DNA of 64,000 nucleotides from Microplitis mediator (lineage: Eukaryota; Arthropoda; Insecta; Hymenoptera; Braconidae). Shown here piece by piece: positions 25,138-38,661 of the stretch. Every line of letters starts with the position of its first letter. Position 1 is the first letter of the stretch. The notes below the pieces were generated by a model. It ran no database searches. It had not been told where the DNA came from and saw only the letters and a list, made by a program, of their open reading frames with translations. The DNA is taken from assembly GCF_029852145.1 (NCBI RefSeq), contig NC_079974.1:18950082-19014081 (forward strand), in the 5' to 3' direction. The position numbers and the translations under genes are program-made.

Positions 25138-25198
25138 ATGGTTAAAACAACAGGAATTTATTTAAAATAGAGCGTTTTCAATGAAATTTGTAACATAC

Positions 25199-25440
25199 CT
25201 GAAATGTTGCACCGACGAGACAGATGAATTTATAGATTATAATTAAAAAAAAAACTCCTGTTTCTACAATTGTTTGACAGACCAACAAAAAAAAATAATA
25301 ACGCAAAGAGAAATAATAAAGTGAACACGACTTTAATCTCAACACAATCGGTAATGCGTGACAATATGTGACGCGCGCGTGTCGTGCCGGCGGGTATATT
25401 GATCAGCTGATGGTCGGGTGGATACTGAACCACTTCGTGG
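25199..25440 (-). other. HNRNPK: Candidate alternative first exon of hnRNP K (upper limit uncertain)
   Basis: A strong minus-strand donor, CATTTCAG|gtatgtt, ends a leader with no recognisable protein. Above it is a GC-rich patch (25,370-25,400). The start shown is a guess. A TATAAAA box at about 25460 points the other way (plus strand), so a divergent promoter is possible. Confidence 0.35.
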
Positions 25441-26397
25441 AATTCACCCCTTATTGTTATATAAAAGCGCGTGCGCGTCACTTCTTTACCCGATATTTCC
25501 CGACCTCGTTGTAAAATGCTCACTCGTCTTGTCAGTTTTTTTTTATTTTTCCTTTATTTTATTTTTTCTTACTTTACTTCCACAGTCTACTGTACTCTTT
25601 CATGCACATGCACTTACTCAATCGCTCTCTCTCTCTCTCTCTCTTACTCACTTGCTTACTCCAATCGTAAGATTTTAAAAAAAAAATTAAAGAAGTTCTG
25701 GCAAAAAAAAAAGAGAGAATAAAGATTGAGAAAATTTCTTTTCTTACTCTAGGGGTTTCGGGGTTATATATAACCAAATTTTACTGAGGATACAGAGATC
25801 CCTTGAGTAAACGAAATTTTCAGGAGATTCACTTGGATGTTACGGTCTATACTTTACCAATAGACAAGGATATTAAAGGATGAAAGATTAAATCGATTTG
25901 ATAGCTACAATGTACTTATAAACTTGTTTCATTAATTTATAGATTCAATTTAATATACTTTCTTAAAAACTTATATCTGATATACGAAAATATTTTTGGA
26001 GTAAGTTATTTTATTTGATAGTAAACTCTTGTAAAAATATTTAAAATAAAATTGTTTGCTTAGCTTACTTTTAAAAATGATAATTTTAAAAATAAAATGT
26101 TCAAGTATTGGGAAATAGTCAAAAGAGTAAATTAGTATTCGAGAGATTAATATTTAGATAACGGTGTACACCGAGCAAAGTTCTTATTGTGTGTATGGTA
26201 TTTGAACGAAAGAATTGTCTTTTAGTTATTACAATATTAAATAAGAATGACGACTTGTAACAGGCCATGAATACGAGCTGAGATAGATAAGAATATTTAT
26301 ATTTGTGGTTTTGTGGATGAATGCAACGTGAGAGCGGTAGATAATTTTTTTTTTCTACGCACTTTTTTAAAAAGCGATGATAAATAAATAAATAAAT

Positions 26398-27275
26398 AAA
26401 TTTATATTAATTTTTGGAATTTTTGCAGAATGATAAATTATTATAAAAAAAATCTTTTAAAAAATTGCACTTATAGTTCTTTGAACTTTCTATATGTGCA
26501 TATTTTTAGTTTATTTTTTCTTTGTAATTGATTTGTTTAAAAAAACTAATCCAAAATTTTTAATTTTCTGTTAATACTGAAGTTACCCGACATCTAATAA
26601 TTTTTGAAATTTTTTCAGAACGATAAATTATAAAAAAAAAATCTTTTGAAAAAATGCACCTATAGTTTTATAAATTTTCTACGTGTGTATATTTTTAGTT
26701 GATTTTTTTTTGTAATTAAATTGTTTAAAAAAAAATAATCAAAAATTTAAAATTTTCTGTTAATACTGAAGTTACCCGACATCTAATAATTTTTGGAATT
26801 TTTTGAGAACGATAAATTATAAAAAAAAATCTTTTAAAAAAATGCACTTATAGTTCTTAAAATTTTCTATATGTGCATATTTTTAGTTAATTTTTTTTGT
26901 AATTGATTTGTTTAAAAAAAATAATCCAAAATTTTTAATTGTCTGTTATTACTGAAGTTAGCCGACTTCTAATAATTTTTTGATTAGTTTCAAAACGATA
27001 AATTATAAAAAAAAAAGTATTTAAAAAAATTACACTTGTAGTTTTTTAAATTTTCTACATGTGCATATTTTTAGTTTCTTTTTTTTTCTTGTAATTGATC
27101 TATCGAAAATAAAATTAAAAAATTGTTAATTGTCTGCTAACTTCAGGATCATAAGTTACCCGACATCAATAATTTTTTAAATTAATTGAAAACGATAAAT
27201 TATTAAAAAAATAAATATTTTTAAAAAATGCACTTATAGTTACAAAAATTATTAATTGTCTGTTAACTTCAGGAT
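26398..27275. repeat. Tandem array of family A MITE units (period about 186-199 bp)
   Basis: Four to five head-to-tail units. The junction motif TACTGAAGTTACCCGAC or a close variant occurs at 26575, 26764 and 26950, and a reduced form near 27151. Each unit holds GATAAATTAT, A/T tracts, GCACTTATAGTT and TGTGCATATTTTTAGTT. Neighbouring units share one terminus rather than each having its own pair, as in a satellite array. Confidence 0.85.
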
Positions 27276-27623
27276 CTTAAATAAATAAATGTGTAAAAAC
27301 AAATTATTGGATTACTGTAAAATAAATTTTTGCAATGTCAGATAAAAATGAATAATTTGTCGGCGACTGCAAGATTTCATTTATAGATAATTATGCAAAC
27401 ACGCGAATAATAAAAGAAAATATCTAAATGTAATACTTGGCATAAATGTATTTTTGCGTTTATCGAAATATATGCACACTTGAGCCGATGCATAACGAAA
27501 ATTCAGTATGAATTGAGTGAGGCGTTTAACTCGAAACGGATGTAAAGATGAAAAAATACAAAAATTTCGTAAAAGAATAAGAAGGGAAAGCAGGTAAAAT
27601 GGAATTTATGTGCATCAACTTAC

Positions 27624-27700
27624 CAACTCGGAAGGAAGTGTAATTGTTGAGTCGAAGGATAACCTCTACTCTGTTCTTGTTGGTTTGTTGATCTTCTTTT
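27624..27700 (-). other. HNRNPK: Candidate 5' untranslated exon of hnRNP K (upper limit uncertain)
   Basis: Minus-strand donor GAGTTG|gtaagt at 27624/27623. No coding content recognised. The exon's other end was not fixed; splice-signal evidence only. Confidence 0.25.
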
Positions 27701-28559
27701 TTATTTTATTCAATGGTTGTTTTCTTCTTTCGAAGCAGACGCGTTCTCCTCCACCTCTTCAGTATCACGCGTGTTTTCAGCAAATTTTACTCCTGCAAAC
27801 AAACGACCCGCAAAATCCGTTAGAAATGTTTTTTTCGTTGCACTTTCTAACCAACTATTACACCTTCCGCATTTAAGTACTGCATAATTCGTGATAATAC
27901 TGATAATTAAAAGAAAATTTTTTTTTTTAATTACCAACAAAAAATATTTCAAGTATTTTTAATAAAATAAATAATTCATAAATATTTTTTATTTTATATA
28001 ATTTATCTATTTATTTTTTAATTAATAATGATAATTTTTTATCGTTATAAATTAGTGTGTATAAACTTTTTCATCTTTCTAAAATACCTTTGCAATTTAA
28101 ATATATATATATTTTTTTTCAATGAAAAAAAAAATGTAATTTATGGTTTAAAGTGAATGTAAGTCAGAAGCACTTTTTGCATGTGTTGAATTTTTTTAAA
28201 AAGTTACCGTCACAAATAGCCGCGACAACGGAATAAATTAACCTCGTTACTATTGCATGTCGTAAAGAATACAAAAGTAAATAAGTAAGTAAAAGAGTAA
28301 ATTATAGTACGCGAGTATTGTCATCTCTTACATTACCCGAGTGTGAGAAATTTAAATGTTTTGTTGGCAAGTGTAAGTAGAAATTTTACTATAATTGAAC
28401 TTGGATCTTGACATCATTCACTTTATTTTATTTTAGTTTTACGAGTAAAAAAAAAAATATTTTTCTTTCTAGTCAAGTACAGAGTAACGTTTAAATGTCT
28501 CGTAATAGGGAGTAAAAAATAGTGCACTCGATGTAATAAAAAAATAAAAATTTTCTTAC

Positions 28560-28720
28560 AGGAAGAAAGTTTGTACACGAGGTAACACGCCGGTCACCAA
28601 AGCTGAGTACTCAGATTTGTACAAGAAGTACAAGAAGAAGAACAGCAGATAGAGTATAAGACCAAGTCGCGAGTAAAGTGAGTACTTTGCCTCGAGTTGT
28701 TCACTTGGCGTGATCCGCGG
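28560..28720 (-). other. HNRNPK: Candidate first exon of hnRNP K below a CCAAT-rich promoter
   Basis: Minus-strand donor CTTCCT|gtaaga at 28560. The sequence above it is GC-rich for the window and three CCAAT/ATTGG boxes stand at 28773-28777, 28806-28810 and 28839-28843, the right place for a minus-strand start near 28,700. The exact start is unknown. Confidence 0.4.
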
Positions 28721-28772
28721 CCCGTTTGTGGGTCTTGGTGGCCTCGAACTCGTCTCTTATCCCTTAGATCGC

Positions 28773-28843
28773 CCAATCAAAAAACCGGCAGCAGAATGAA
28801 CGCCTATTGGTCAGGTTACGGCCACCCCAAGGGTTTTGATTGG
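28773..28843 (-). promoter_or_regulatory. Cluster of three CCAAT boxes
   Basis: CCAAT at 28773-28777 (plus strand) and ATTGG at 28806-28810 and 28839-28843. Spacings of 33 bp are close to three helical turns, typical of NF-Y-bound promoters. Probably serves the minus-strand leader exon ending at 28560. Confidence 0.4.
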
Positions 28844-31800
28844 ACGAACTTACTATCACCCTGGGTTACCATTTGCATCAACAATCTAACAGGGTCGATA
28901 TTATTGTACTTGTTACTCAACATTAGCTGTGTTTTTATGCTATACTTTGTGCCCCGGTAAAACCCCGGTGGGGGGTAGGCTATTTTCCTTGTCTTTTAAA
29001 TTTCAAATGTTAAATACTTTTCAAAATTCAAAAACTCAAATCCAAAAAGATCCAAGCGTAAGTATACAGACTTGACTTAAGTCAATGAAATGACAGATAA
29101 TAGAAAACCAAAAGGATGTTACAGAAAAGGGTGAACGAACGGATCACCAGAAGGAAGAAAGAAAAAATAAAATACGTCCTGTGGTTTGAACGCCCTCGTG
29201 AGAAGATCCAGCTCTTGTTTATCTCCTTCTTTACTTCTTTTCTCTTTTACTCTCTCCTTTCACTTGGTACATACTTCTATTCTCGATCACGTTTCCATGC
29301 GTAATCTTCCTTCTTTGTTTTCCGCGGATCTACTCTCTCTTTCTATCTCTCTCTCCCACTCTATAGTAACCCTTTATTCTTTATTGTATGATACCACAAC
29401 ACTCTGTACTATACTACTCTACTCTTACTTACATTAGACCGGCCCTAACACACGCGGTTTATATTTTTTCCGCGGCAGCAAAACCGGCTGGCTGTTAAGA
29501 TGCCGCGCAACCGGACAATGGTCTCTTGCGGTGTCTTCCGATTCTTAGAAGGGAAATGACCTTTATTGCTCTGTACTGCATAATAAAATGGCAATAAAAT
29601 TTTCAAATTTTCTAAAAATATAACGACCGCTTTGGAATGAAAAGTCAAAATAAAATACATCCGTTTTTTTACAATGTAAAAAATGATATATGTCAAAGCA
29701 ATTTGTATCAAGATATATATATAGAGGACTGTAAATTGTGTGGTACTATCAATATTTCACGAAGATTCATTCGACCATACATCGATCGTGGTATTAGTTG
29801 CATAATTAATGCTTTTGGTCGGTATACGTGGTTTAGCACAGCGAGTAACATCTCTTTGACCGCGATTAAAATAAAATGTTATTTATATATTTGTCTGAAA
29901 AAATATTAGACGAAGATAAAAAATTTTTATTGGGAGCGAGGGACTAAAAATGGGTTCCCTGAGGAAATTTCCTGATTGATGTTTTTTTTTTTCACTATTT
30001 TACTTCTTTCTAGTCGGCAAATAACGATTTCATATTTATATGACCTCGTCATTGAAAAGAAAAAAAGCAAAACGTGGGGCAAAAAGGAACTTGAAGAAAA
30101 AAAATTAAATTTGTATTTTTTGTACGGAAAATACAAAAAAAAGAACCGATACTTGTCATTACAAATACTTAGAATATGAGTAAATAATTTTTTTATCAAA
30201 AACTAATTTCTCCAATAAATATATAAATAAAATTATATAATTAGTAGAATAATGTATGAAAATTGATTTTATTTTTACAAATTTAATATTGAAAAAATTT
30301 TAGGATGCCTATTCTGCCCCATTTTCCTTTTATACTATTCGGATTATTAACTAAATAATTTTTTCCTTCCCGCTATGAAAATTGAAAATTTTCAAAAAAA
30401 CAAGTTATTGATTTCGATTCGATTTTTTTTTCTGAAGATTTTATGATACTGTACCTATTAACTTTTAGAGCCTTTGATTGCTCGAAAGATATAAAAATTT
30501 TAGACAAATCGATCAAGTCAACTTTGAAAAAAAATTTCATTTTATTTAAAATTTTTTTTACTCAGATACTAATAAAAATAAAACTACAAAATATCAACAT
30601 CTACCTCAATATTAAAATTTTTAAGTTACTCCCTTTACTTTATTTGATCCTACTCTACATATATCTCCATATGTATATATATATATTTGTTTTTAATATA
30701 ATATTACTCAATCAGCATTTATTAAAAAATCCAAGTACTTTATTATTAAAAAAAAAATGTATAATTTAAAAAAATTGTTGAAATTTTACACCTCATCTTT
30801 TTTAGACTGAAGTAAAAAAGCTTGAGGGCAAAAAAAGGAATTGAAAGGACAAAGCACCTCGCCGGTGATGAAAGCGCTTGGAGTACTTGTATAAGTAGTA
30901 ACCACAGACATATGGAAAAATAAAATAAAAAAAAAAAAAATACGGAAAAAAGAAAAAAGGGGAAGAAAAAGAGAAAGCTTGACAGTTGTTGAGGGTGGAA
31001 ACTTTGCGCGGGGGTTGCTCTCTACAATTACGTGGCGACCGGCGCGAAGAAGGACGCCGGTTGAGACAAGAGGAGAGCCATAGGTAGTATGTAGAGACCG
31101 GTAAACCAGCATATATAAGACCAAGGGGGAAAAACGTAAGAGGAAACACCGTTTCGCGAGAGAATAGCAAACTACTGTGGGGACGACGCATCTGTCCGAG
31201 CATATTTGATTGCTGGTGTAGCGAAACCTGAAGTCGTTGCTCGGGTCTATAAACCCACCTAGAGTCTCTAGCTTCTATTGTTCTTCATTCCTTATTTCAC
31301 TTTACGGAATATTATTTTATAATTTTAAATAAGACCTCGACATGAAAAAAAACTTTTTTTTTATTCATTTATTTAAGCCCGCAACTGAAACTTTTAAATT
31401 TACTTATGAATTTTAAATAATTGATATTTATAAATAAAAATTTTTCATTGAAAAAAAAATCTTAATGGAAAAATTGAAGAAAAATAAAATTAAAGAGTAA
31501 AAATTAAATTTAAAATCCGACTTTGTAACTATATTACGAATTGATTAACATATTGTTGATACATGTCGGAAGTTTTTAAATTTATTAAAAACTTTTTCCA
31601 ATTAAAATACCTGTCAAAATCCCGACGCAATACTTATTTACATTATAATTAAAGTTATTATCCTAAGCAACTTCAAGTTTATTAAATTTCTTGTAAGTAA
31701 ATTAAGATAAAAAATTTATAATTGACACCCAGCAATGGAAAAATTATTTAATGCCTATTTTTGTCATCATTTAATTTAATAAAAAAAAAAGTCATAATAA

Positions 31801-32588
31801 TTTCTCGCTTTCTGAAATAATTTTCCCGCAATTTAATTAAATATTTAAAACGTCTCATGTTAAATGAACTAAAAAAATGATAGCATTTGTAAATAAATAA
31901 TGAGTTTCTTTATAGTCGGGATAAAAAAAGCATTAAATAATAGCCTCGACTTACGATATACTTCAAATGATATGTTGAGAATAACATTTAGTTTTTTTTT
32001 TTAAAAGAAAAAAAAATTGGGCTTAGCAATGTTTTAAAATTAAATGAGTTGCATTGAATCGATTGTACTTGATAATAATTTAACGTCTTGCAACTACGTC
32101 TTAGCCTTGTGAAGCAAAACTTTCAGACGTATAACATAATTATTAAAAAAAAAATTGATATGACAGCCTCAATTAAATATCCCGCATTAGACAACAATGG
32201 AAACTAAAAAAAAAAAAAAAAACAATTTATTATTTAAAGGGTGTAAAGAAAAAGCGTTATAAAATGGACAAAAGTTTTGAGCGTCCCGCGTAAAATTGCA
32301 GGTTTATAAACTTAGGGGAAACACATGAACACACACAGTGACAGACATGTGGAAATGGCAGACGTAGTGGCGCTGCTTTCAAATCGTGCTGTCGCCGATG
32401 CGACATCATCCCTTCTCACTGGAAACTTGAATTTTATTATACCCTATCGTGTATTATTGTATTCTTATGCCTCGCGAGCATATTCTCTATACAGCTGTAC
32501 ATTAAACTATATGCTATACAGCACATATAGCCTTTATACCGCACGCTATACTCAATAATTCATTCATGGATCTATCTTATAGACCCTG

Positions 32589-32591
<3 letters not shown>

Positions 32592-32622
<31 letters not shown>
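32592..32622. repeat. (TA)n microsatellite
   Basis: About 15 TA units followed by TACGTATAC. Confidence 0.9.
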
Positions 32623-32623
<1 letters not shown>

Positions 32624-34585
32624 GTATACTGTACGTACGGCTAGGTCACAGCAAGACTGTTATTATATTTCCCGATAAAGGTAAAGGGAAAAATTGAAAC
32701 GCTGTTTCCTTGCATATGCTTTTAAACTTTTCTCTATATAATATAACAGTAATTGTCTATAGAATATCACCTACGCATTGACGTTACTGGCAATATTCTT
32801 TGTCTTTATTTTACATGTTTTCTATATAAACGACAAATGTCAATAACCTTTGGTGTATCGAAACACGATAGGACGATACCTAAAAAGACATGGTACAAAG
32901 GTTTTTATAAAAGACAGTCACGATGAAAAGGAAAAAAAAAATAAGAAAGAAAAAATTCGAGCCGAAGAAAAGAAGACATGAAAAGTCTGGTATTTTGGTG
33001 ATGTTACAGGAAATGAATATGAGAAAATGTGTGGGAGAGAATTTTCAATAGAAAGAAATGTCGCTGGATATTTTTTTGTGTATGAAAAAAAATAATTAAT
33101 TAAATTTAAGGGTAAAATCAATTGACGTGGTCAATGTGCCAAGATCGCGTGTGTCGATTGGAATCCAACCCTCACAACCCCAGCATGTCGTCTTCACCAC
33201 GAATTATTCACAGGTGGTCGTTGTGGTTTCAGGGCATCGGCTTCTAACCTTTATCTTCTACGTACTTGGATATTTTTTTATTGATGTATTTATAACTCGA
33301 GATTCTTTATTGATTTGTCTTTTGGAATCTGCGATTAGATACTTAGATTGATGCTTGATGTTGATATAGAGAGCAAGGTTATATAGAACAATTATCCTCA
33401 ATTGCTTCGGACGTTTAATGTCAAAAAAATAACCGATCAATTGGAATTGTAATAAAGCTGATGAAATAATCAGTACTCGTTGTTACACAATATTATTAAT
33501 TAAAATATATATTTTTGTTTAATTTTTTAATTGCTTTAATTTATCATAGTAATCCATTGCGGCAACACGAAAGTTTTTCAGGCAAATTATTTTCAGGTTG
33601 AATTATTTTTTTAATTAAAATTTTTTGAAGCTCAAATGAATAATTGGATGTTATGTTATTGGAGAGAAAAAATTTTCTGTATATCAAAGGTAATTAATGC
33701 AGTACAAAATATTTAAAAATAAAATTTGGCGCGAAAAAAAAAATTAATGTTTTTAATTTAATTAATAAAAAATCCAACCGAGTATTGACGTAAAAATTAT
33801 ATGATTTTACTTTACTTTTAAAATTTATTACTCCCCCCCCCTCCATTATATACAAAACCAATTGATTTTCTACAAGACATTTTTTAATTAAAAAACATTT
33901 ATTAATTAAGATTTTTAAAAAATGTTCATGCTAATAATTTATAAAAATTACTGACTTTAAAAAGTCTAGTAGACTTAAATAAAATAACTAGGATTTTTAA
34001 GCAGTATTTGATTTACTGGTAATTATTTTTATTAATTAAAGGTGTATAAATTGATTGAGTTTTAAGAAAAATCTAAACTTCCCACAGTCAACAATAAAAA
34101 ATAAATAAATGATGAATTAATGAGAATATCAAAAAATCAGAAGTAAGCAAGAAAACAAAAATTTTTTCATCTGACTTTTTATGATAAGTCTTGAATTAAT
34201 TAAGCGATTTGAATAAATCATACAGCAATGGAAATGGCTCATAAAAAACTATTAAATCGCTTGGGTTTCGAGGTCGATCATAGTAAAAATTCACGAGTTA
34301 TTAAAAAAGAAATAGAACTTCAATGAGATCTAAATAATAAACTATTAACAAAAATTGATTTATACTTAGCAGTAATTTCTGAAAACAATCACAGGCATCA
34401 TAGATAAAAAACAAACTAATTAATCAATTGATATTCAAATAGAACCAGATTACCCTCCCCCTCCTAAAAAAAACTCCAGTTCAGCCAATTGATTTAAAAG
34501 ATATTAGGAGACTAAATTTCGTTTGCATATTCATATATTTTATTCTGAATATCGACATTTGTTATGAATAAAAACCTAAAAATAT

Positions 34586-34999
34586 GATACTGAAATTAGC
34601 TGTAATAACTTTTTGATTTTTTAAAAATCAATAAATTATAAGAAAAAAAATATTTAAAAAAATTGCACTTATAGTTTTTTAAATTTTCTACACGTGCATA
34701 TTTTCAGTTTTTTTTTTTTTTATTAAATTCTAGAAAATAAATCCGAAAATTGTTAATTGTCTTCAAATTTCAAGATCATCTAAACATCAAATTGATATGA
34801 TACTAAAGTTAGCCGACGTCTAATAATTTTTGGATTTTATTTTAGACAGTAAATTATAAAAAAAACAAAATTTGAAAAAATTGCACCTGTAGTTTTTTAA
34901 ATTTTTTACATGTGCATATTTTTAGTTTTTTTTTTTCTTCAAATCTAATTGTTAAAAAAAAAATCAAAAAATTTTTAATTGTCTGCTAACTTCAGAATC
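34586..34999. mobile_element. Two head-to-tail family A MITEs
   Basis: Copies at about 34586-34778 and 34798-34999. Starts GATACTGAAATTAGC and GATACTAAAGTTAGCCGACG; both end in a TTGTCT..C..TTCA(A/G)ATC motif that is the inverse of the start. Confidence 0.8.
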
Positions 35000-36383
35000 G
35001 TCAAATTGATTTAAAATAATTTTGAATTCAAAAATAAATTTAATTTTCACCATAAAAAATATAAACTGGATTTGTTATGAAATTATGTGTAATTATATCA
35101 GAGATTCGTAATTAACAAAAAAAGAAACTCAATCAAGTTATTAGAAAAAGTATTACTATGCAAATTAAAGATAACTGGTTAAATTAAACTTAGCTAATTT
35201 AAAGCATGCATCTATCAATAATGCATTTACCCTAACAGGATTTCGTAAATTGTTTGCTTAGTATGCATCAAGTATAATACACCCGGAGATTGGAATGTAT
35301 CTATTACGTAAACAAAAACGTTGATAGCCTCTCTGAAATATTTTTCTACGCGTAACGCGAAAAAAAAGTCCGTACATTTATATCCACTACAATCAAGTCT
35401 CAGTTTAGGTCACCATCAGCATATCTCTTCGTTCAATCGTCTACTTGACTGCGCACACCAATAAATTTGTCTCTTATTTTAGGTTTTTCAAAAGTAGTAA
35501 CGTCTACTTCTAATGACTGCCAAGAAGATAAAGAATGTTGGTTTGGAAAAGTGGTTTTACGCTTACGTGACTCGAAGATTAATTTCTCAAGCAGGTGGAC
35601 GAGTTCTATGTACGCGGATGAACCGCGAATTGCATTACATTTCTACTTCTTGAATTCTGTATCACCCAAAGACGTTCTCGCGGTGTCATACCAAGGACTG
35701 CTATCATAAAGGCGGTAAAATAATAATTAAATGTATCAAGTAAATTAATAAACACGCAGTCGAGACAATAAAATAGAGCAATAATTTAAAAAAAAAATTA
35801 CGGTGGATATATCTGTGGAATGAAGCAAAAGAGACCACAGCTGTTGCAATTACCTTGTGCAATAGCATTAATGATTTCTTATATGACCTTGCGAGTTCTT
35901 AAGGATTTCTCGATCTCCTTTTCAATTATAAGTGCGACATACTCCGACTGTCGCTTAAGATCTTAACTGACTTATGTTACATTAGAGGTATGATTATTTA
36001 TTTTTTTACTCACTATACTTTTCTACCGTACGCATATGTAAATATACATGTGTACATATATAGAGATATATTAATGTGAGTATGTGGTTATTTAAAATTA
36101 TGTGGGTTGGGAAAATGAAAGAAGCGATTGCACACACGTGCTCAAAGTCACTAATGTAATATAAGTGTATGACAAAAAAGGTAAAGTTATGTGCATATTA
36201 TCCACGTGCTGCTGCTACCAACACAAACTACTGACATAAATTTCAATTGTAAACAATTTACAACATCTTTAATTATTATTTATTAACTTTCATTTTGCTG
36301 ATAAATCAGATAATTAATTATTTAACAGCCAATAAATATGACATCGTTTTCAATTTTATTGATATTTAAATATGAATGAATTA

Positions 36384-36618
36384 TATACCTGAAGATCGAA
36401 GATCGAAACGTTTTTTATGCAACGAAAATGAAAAAATTCGTGTAATTTGACTGCTTAAAGGTGACTTAAGGGGCAATTGGGGGTGGCTGTAATTTTCGAC
36501 TGCCATACAAGCACTTGAGCGAAACACTTCATAAATCTAGATCGAGTATGTTTTTTTACTTTTTAATTTGTTTTTTTATTTTTTTTCCACGAAAAACGTT
36601 TCGATCTTCAAGTACATA
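36384..36618. mobile_element. Family D MITE, copy 2 (inverted)
   Basis: Begins TACCTGAAGATCGAAGATCG and ends CGTTTCGATCTTCAAGTACA. It matches the copy at 15629-15842 in reverse orientation, including the segment CGTGTAATTTGACTGCTTAA. The repeated GAAGATC near its left end is a small local duplication. Confidence 0.8.
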
Positions 36619-37423
36619 ATGAATTCGTTTTCTTGTCAATAGCAAATGATACTGAGATATCAATTAGAAAAAAGAGATAATTTTTTTTGGAGTTTTTTTG
36701 ACAATTCAAAGATGGAGATTTGGAGGATAAAGAAAAAGTCGAGGACCAGGTCGCGTGTTCAATGGGCGTAATATAACGTCACTTAGCTCCTTACATAGAT
36801 GCAATGCCCAGTAGTATGTGTTGGTTTTAGCACAAGTTCAAAGTTTTGTGATGGCAACCGCGTGCTATTTTGTCGTCCTGGCAACGCTTTGTTGTGCCGT
36901 CGCGACGTAAAACGTCGAACAAAGAGAAATATATGAAAAGAGATAGAAGAGAAGGAAAGAGGTGGAGAATCAAAAGAGGTGGAGTAATAGCTAAGTGCAG
37001 TTGTCAGGATAATTGTCTCAACGTTTCCCTCATCTTTTAATTCAATATATTTAATTTATTTAAATCCACAAACAATAACAGAAGATTTAATTTCAAAGAT
37101 TTATTAGGATTGAGTTGAATGAGAAATTGTAATTTTTTTTTTTTTTTTTTTTAATTAGAATTCGGGTTTAATTAGTAAACAAATAATGAAATTACCAAGT
37201 ACGTGAGATAGTTTACCGCTAAAATAATCAGCTTATTGAGGTGTAACTTCTAAACTGTCATTAAAGCTTCGTGTTGACTCATGATTAATTGTCGCTTACT
37301 AGAGGATGTTTATACAAGCTAACAATCAATTTAATACTTCCGTTATTTCTTATTTAGCTTAGTCTGATAAAAATTCCTCAAAAATAAGCTTAAAATAAAT
37401 AACAGTTTGAGAAAAAACAAGTT

Positions 37424-38661
37424 ATTAAAGTATAATCTTGAAATTTACAATCAACAATTCGGATTTTTTTTTTTCAAAAAATAAAAAAAAAATAATAAAA
37501 ATATGCACATGTGGAAAATTAAAAAAACTACAGGTGCAATTTTTTCGAATTTTTTTTTTTATAATTTACTGTTTTGAAATAAAATCCAAAGATTATTAGG
37601 CGACTAACGTCAATATCGCTAAAATATGATCCTGAAATTCAAAATCAACAATATTCGGATTTTTTCTTCAACACATCAATTTAAAAAAAAAAAAACTAAA
37701 AAAATGCACATGTAGAAAATTAAAAAAACTATATGTGCAATTTTTCAAATGTATTTTTTTTTTACAATTTACTGTTTTGAAAAAAAATCAAAAAATTATT
37801 AGGCGGCTAACTTCAATATCATTAAAATATGATGAGTATAAATGTAGCAGACATCAGATAAATTTAAAGTATAAAGAAATAGAGTAAATAATTAAAAAAA
37901 TAATGTTTATAAAAAATGCACTTATTAATTTTAAAATTTTTTGAGTGCCAATTTTTTTTACATTGTATTTTATTAATTATTTACTCCATTAATAATAATT
38001 TTAAATTTGTCTGATGTCTGCTACATTCACACTCATAAAATATGATCCAGAAATTTACAGACAATCAACAATTTTCGTTTTTTTTTTCTTTTCAACAAAT
38101 CAATTAAAAAAAAAAAACTAAAAAAATGCAGATGTAGAGAATTAAAAAAACTATAGCTGCAATTTTTTCAAATATTTTTTTTTTATAATTTATTGCTTTG
38201 AAAAAAATCCAAAAATTATTGGACGGCTAACTCCAGTCTCATAAAAATATGATCCCGAAATTTATAGACTATCAACAATTGTTTATTTTTTTTTTTCCAA
38301 CAAATCAATTTAAAAAAAAAAAAAAGAAGAAACTAAAAAAATGCACATGTAAGAGATTGAAAAAACTATCAGTAGAACTTTTTCATGATGCTGAAATTAG
38401 CCGAGGTCTAATAATTTTTGGATTTTTTTTAAGCCATAAATTAAAAAAAAAAAAAATATTTCAGAAAATTGCACCTGTAGTTTTTTTAATTTTCTACATG
38501 TGCATGTTTTTAGTTTTTTTTTTTTTAAATTTAATTGTTGAAAAAAAATCCGAAAATTTTTAATTGTCTGCTGATTTCAGGATCATAATTTTTTCAAATA
38601 TTTATTTTTTTATTTGTTTTGAAAAAAATTTATTAGACGTCGACTAGCTTCAGAATCATAT
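37424..38661. repeat. Composite array of family A MITEs with a nested family C copy
   Basis: Units in inverse orientation at about 37432-37618, 37628-37822, 38042-38240 and a truncated one from 38251. One unit in direct orientation is at 38385-38588, and a partial one runs to 38661. A family C MITE (37832-38036) sits between the second and third units. Recurrent motifs are GGATTTTTTT, ATGCACATGT and ATTATTAGGCGGCTAAC. Confidence 0.8.

Larger units (their letters stand above)
22306..25198. other. Gene-free stretch with a GC-rich promoter-like patch
   Basis: No coding region seen. The part 23.6-23.92 kb is GC-rich for this window (CGCGGCCCCGCGAGATCGAC) with purine-rich flanks, and could be a promoter or enhancer. 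A (GA)n run is at 22925-22950. A family B MITE ends the stretch (24883-25137), 60 bp from a candidate hnRNP K exon. Confidence 0.4.

Noticed and set aside
33724..33735. E2F-like TTGGCGCGAAAA
   Set aside because: No gene or promoter nearby; a lone 12-bp match in AT-rich sequence is expected by chance.
35467..35709. 80-codon plus-strand frame preceded by an acceptor-like site
   Set aside because: GC content is slightly raised, but no family, no donor, no partner exon and no start context. Kept as unproven.
36820..36910. RFX/X-box-like GGCAAC motifs in a GC-richer patch
   Set aside because: Only half sites, no adjacent ciliary gene or transcript evidence.
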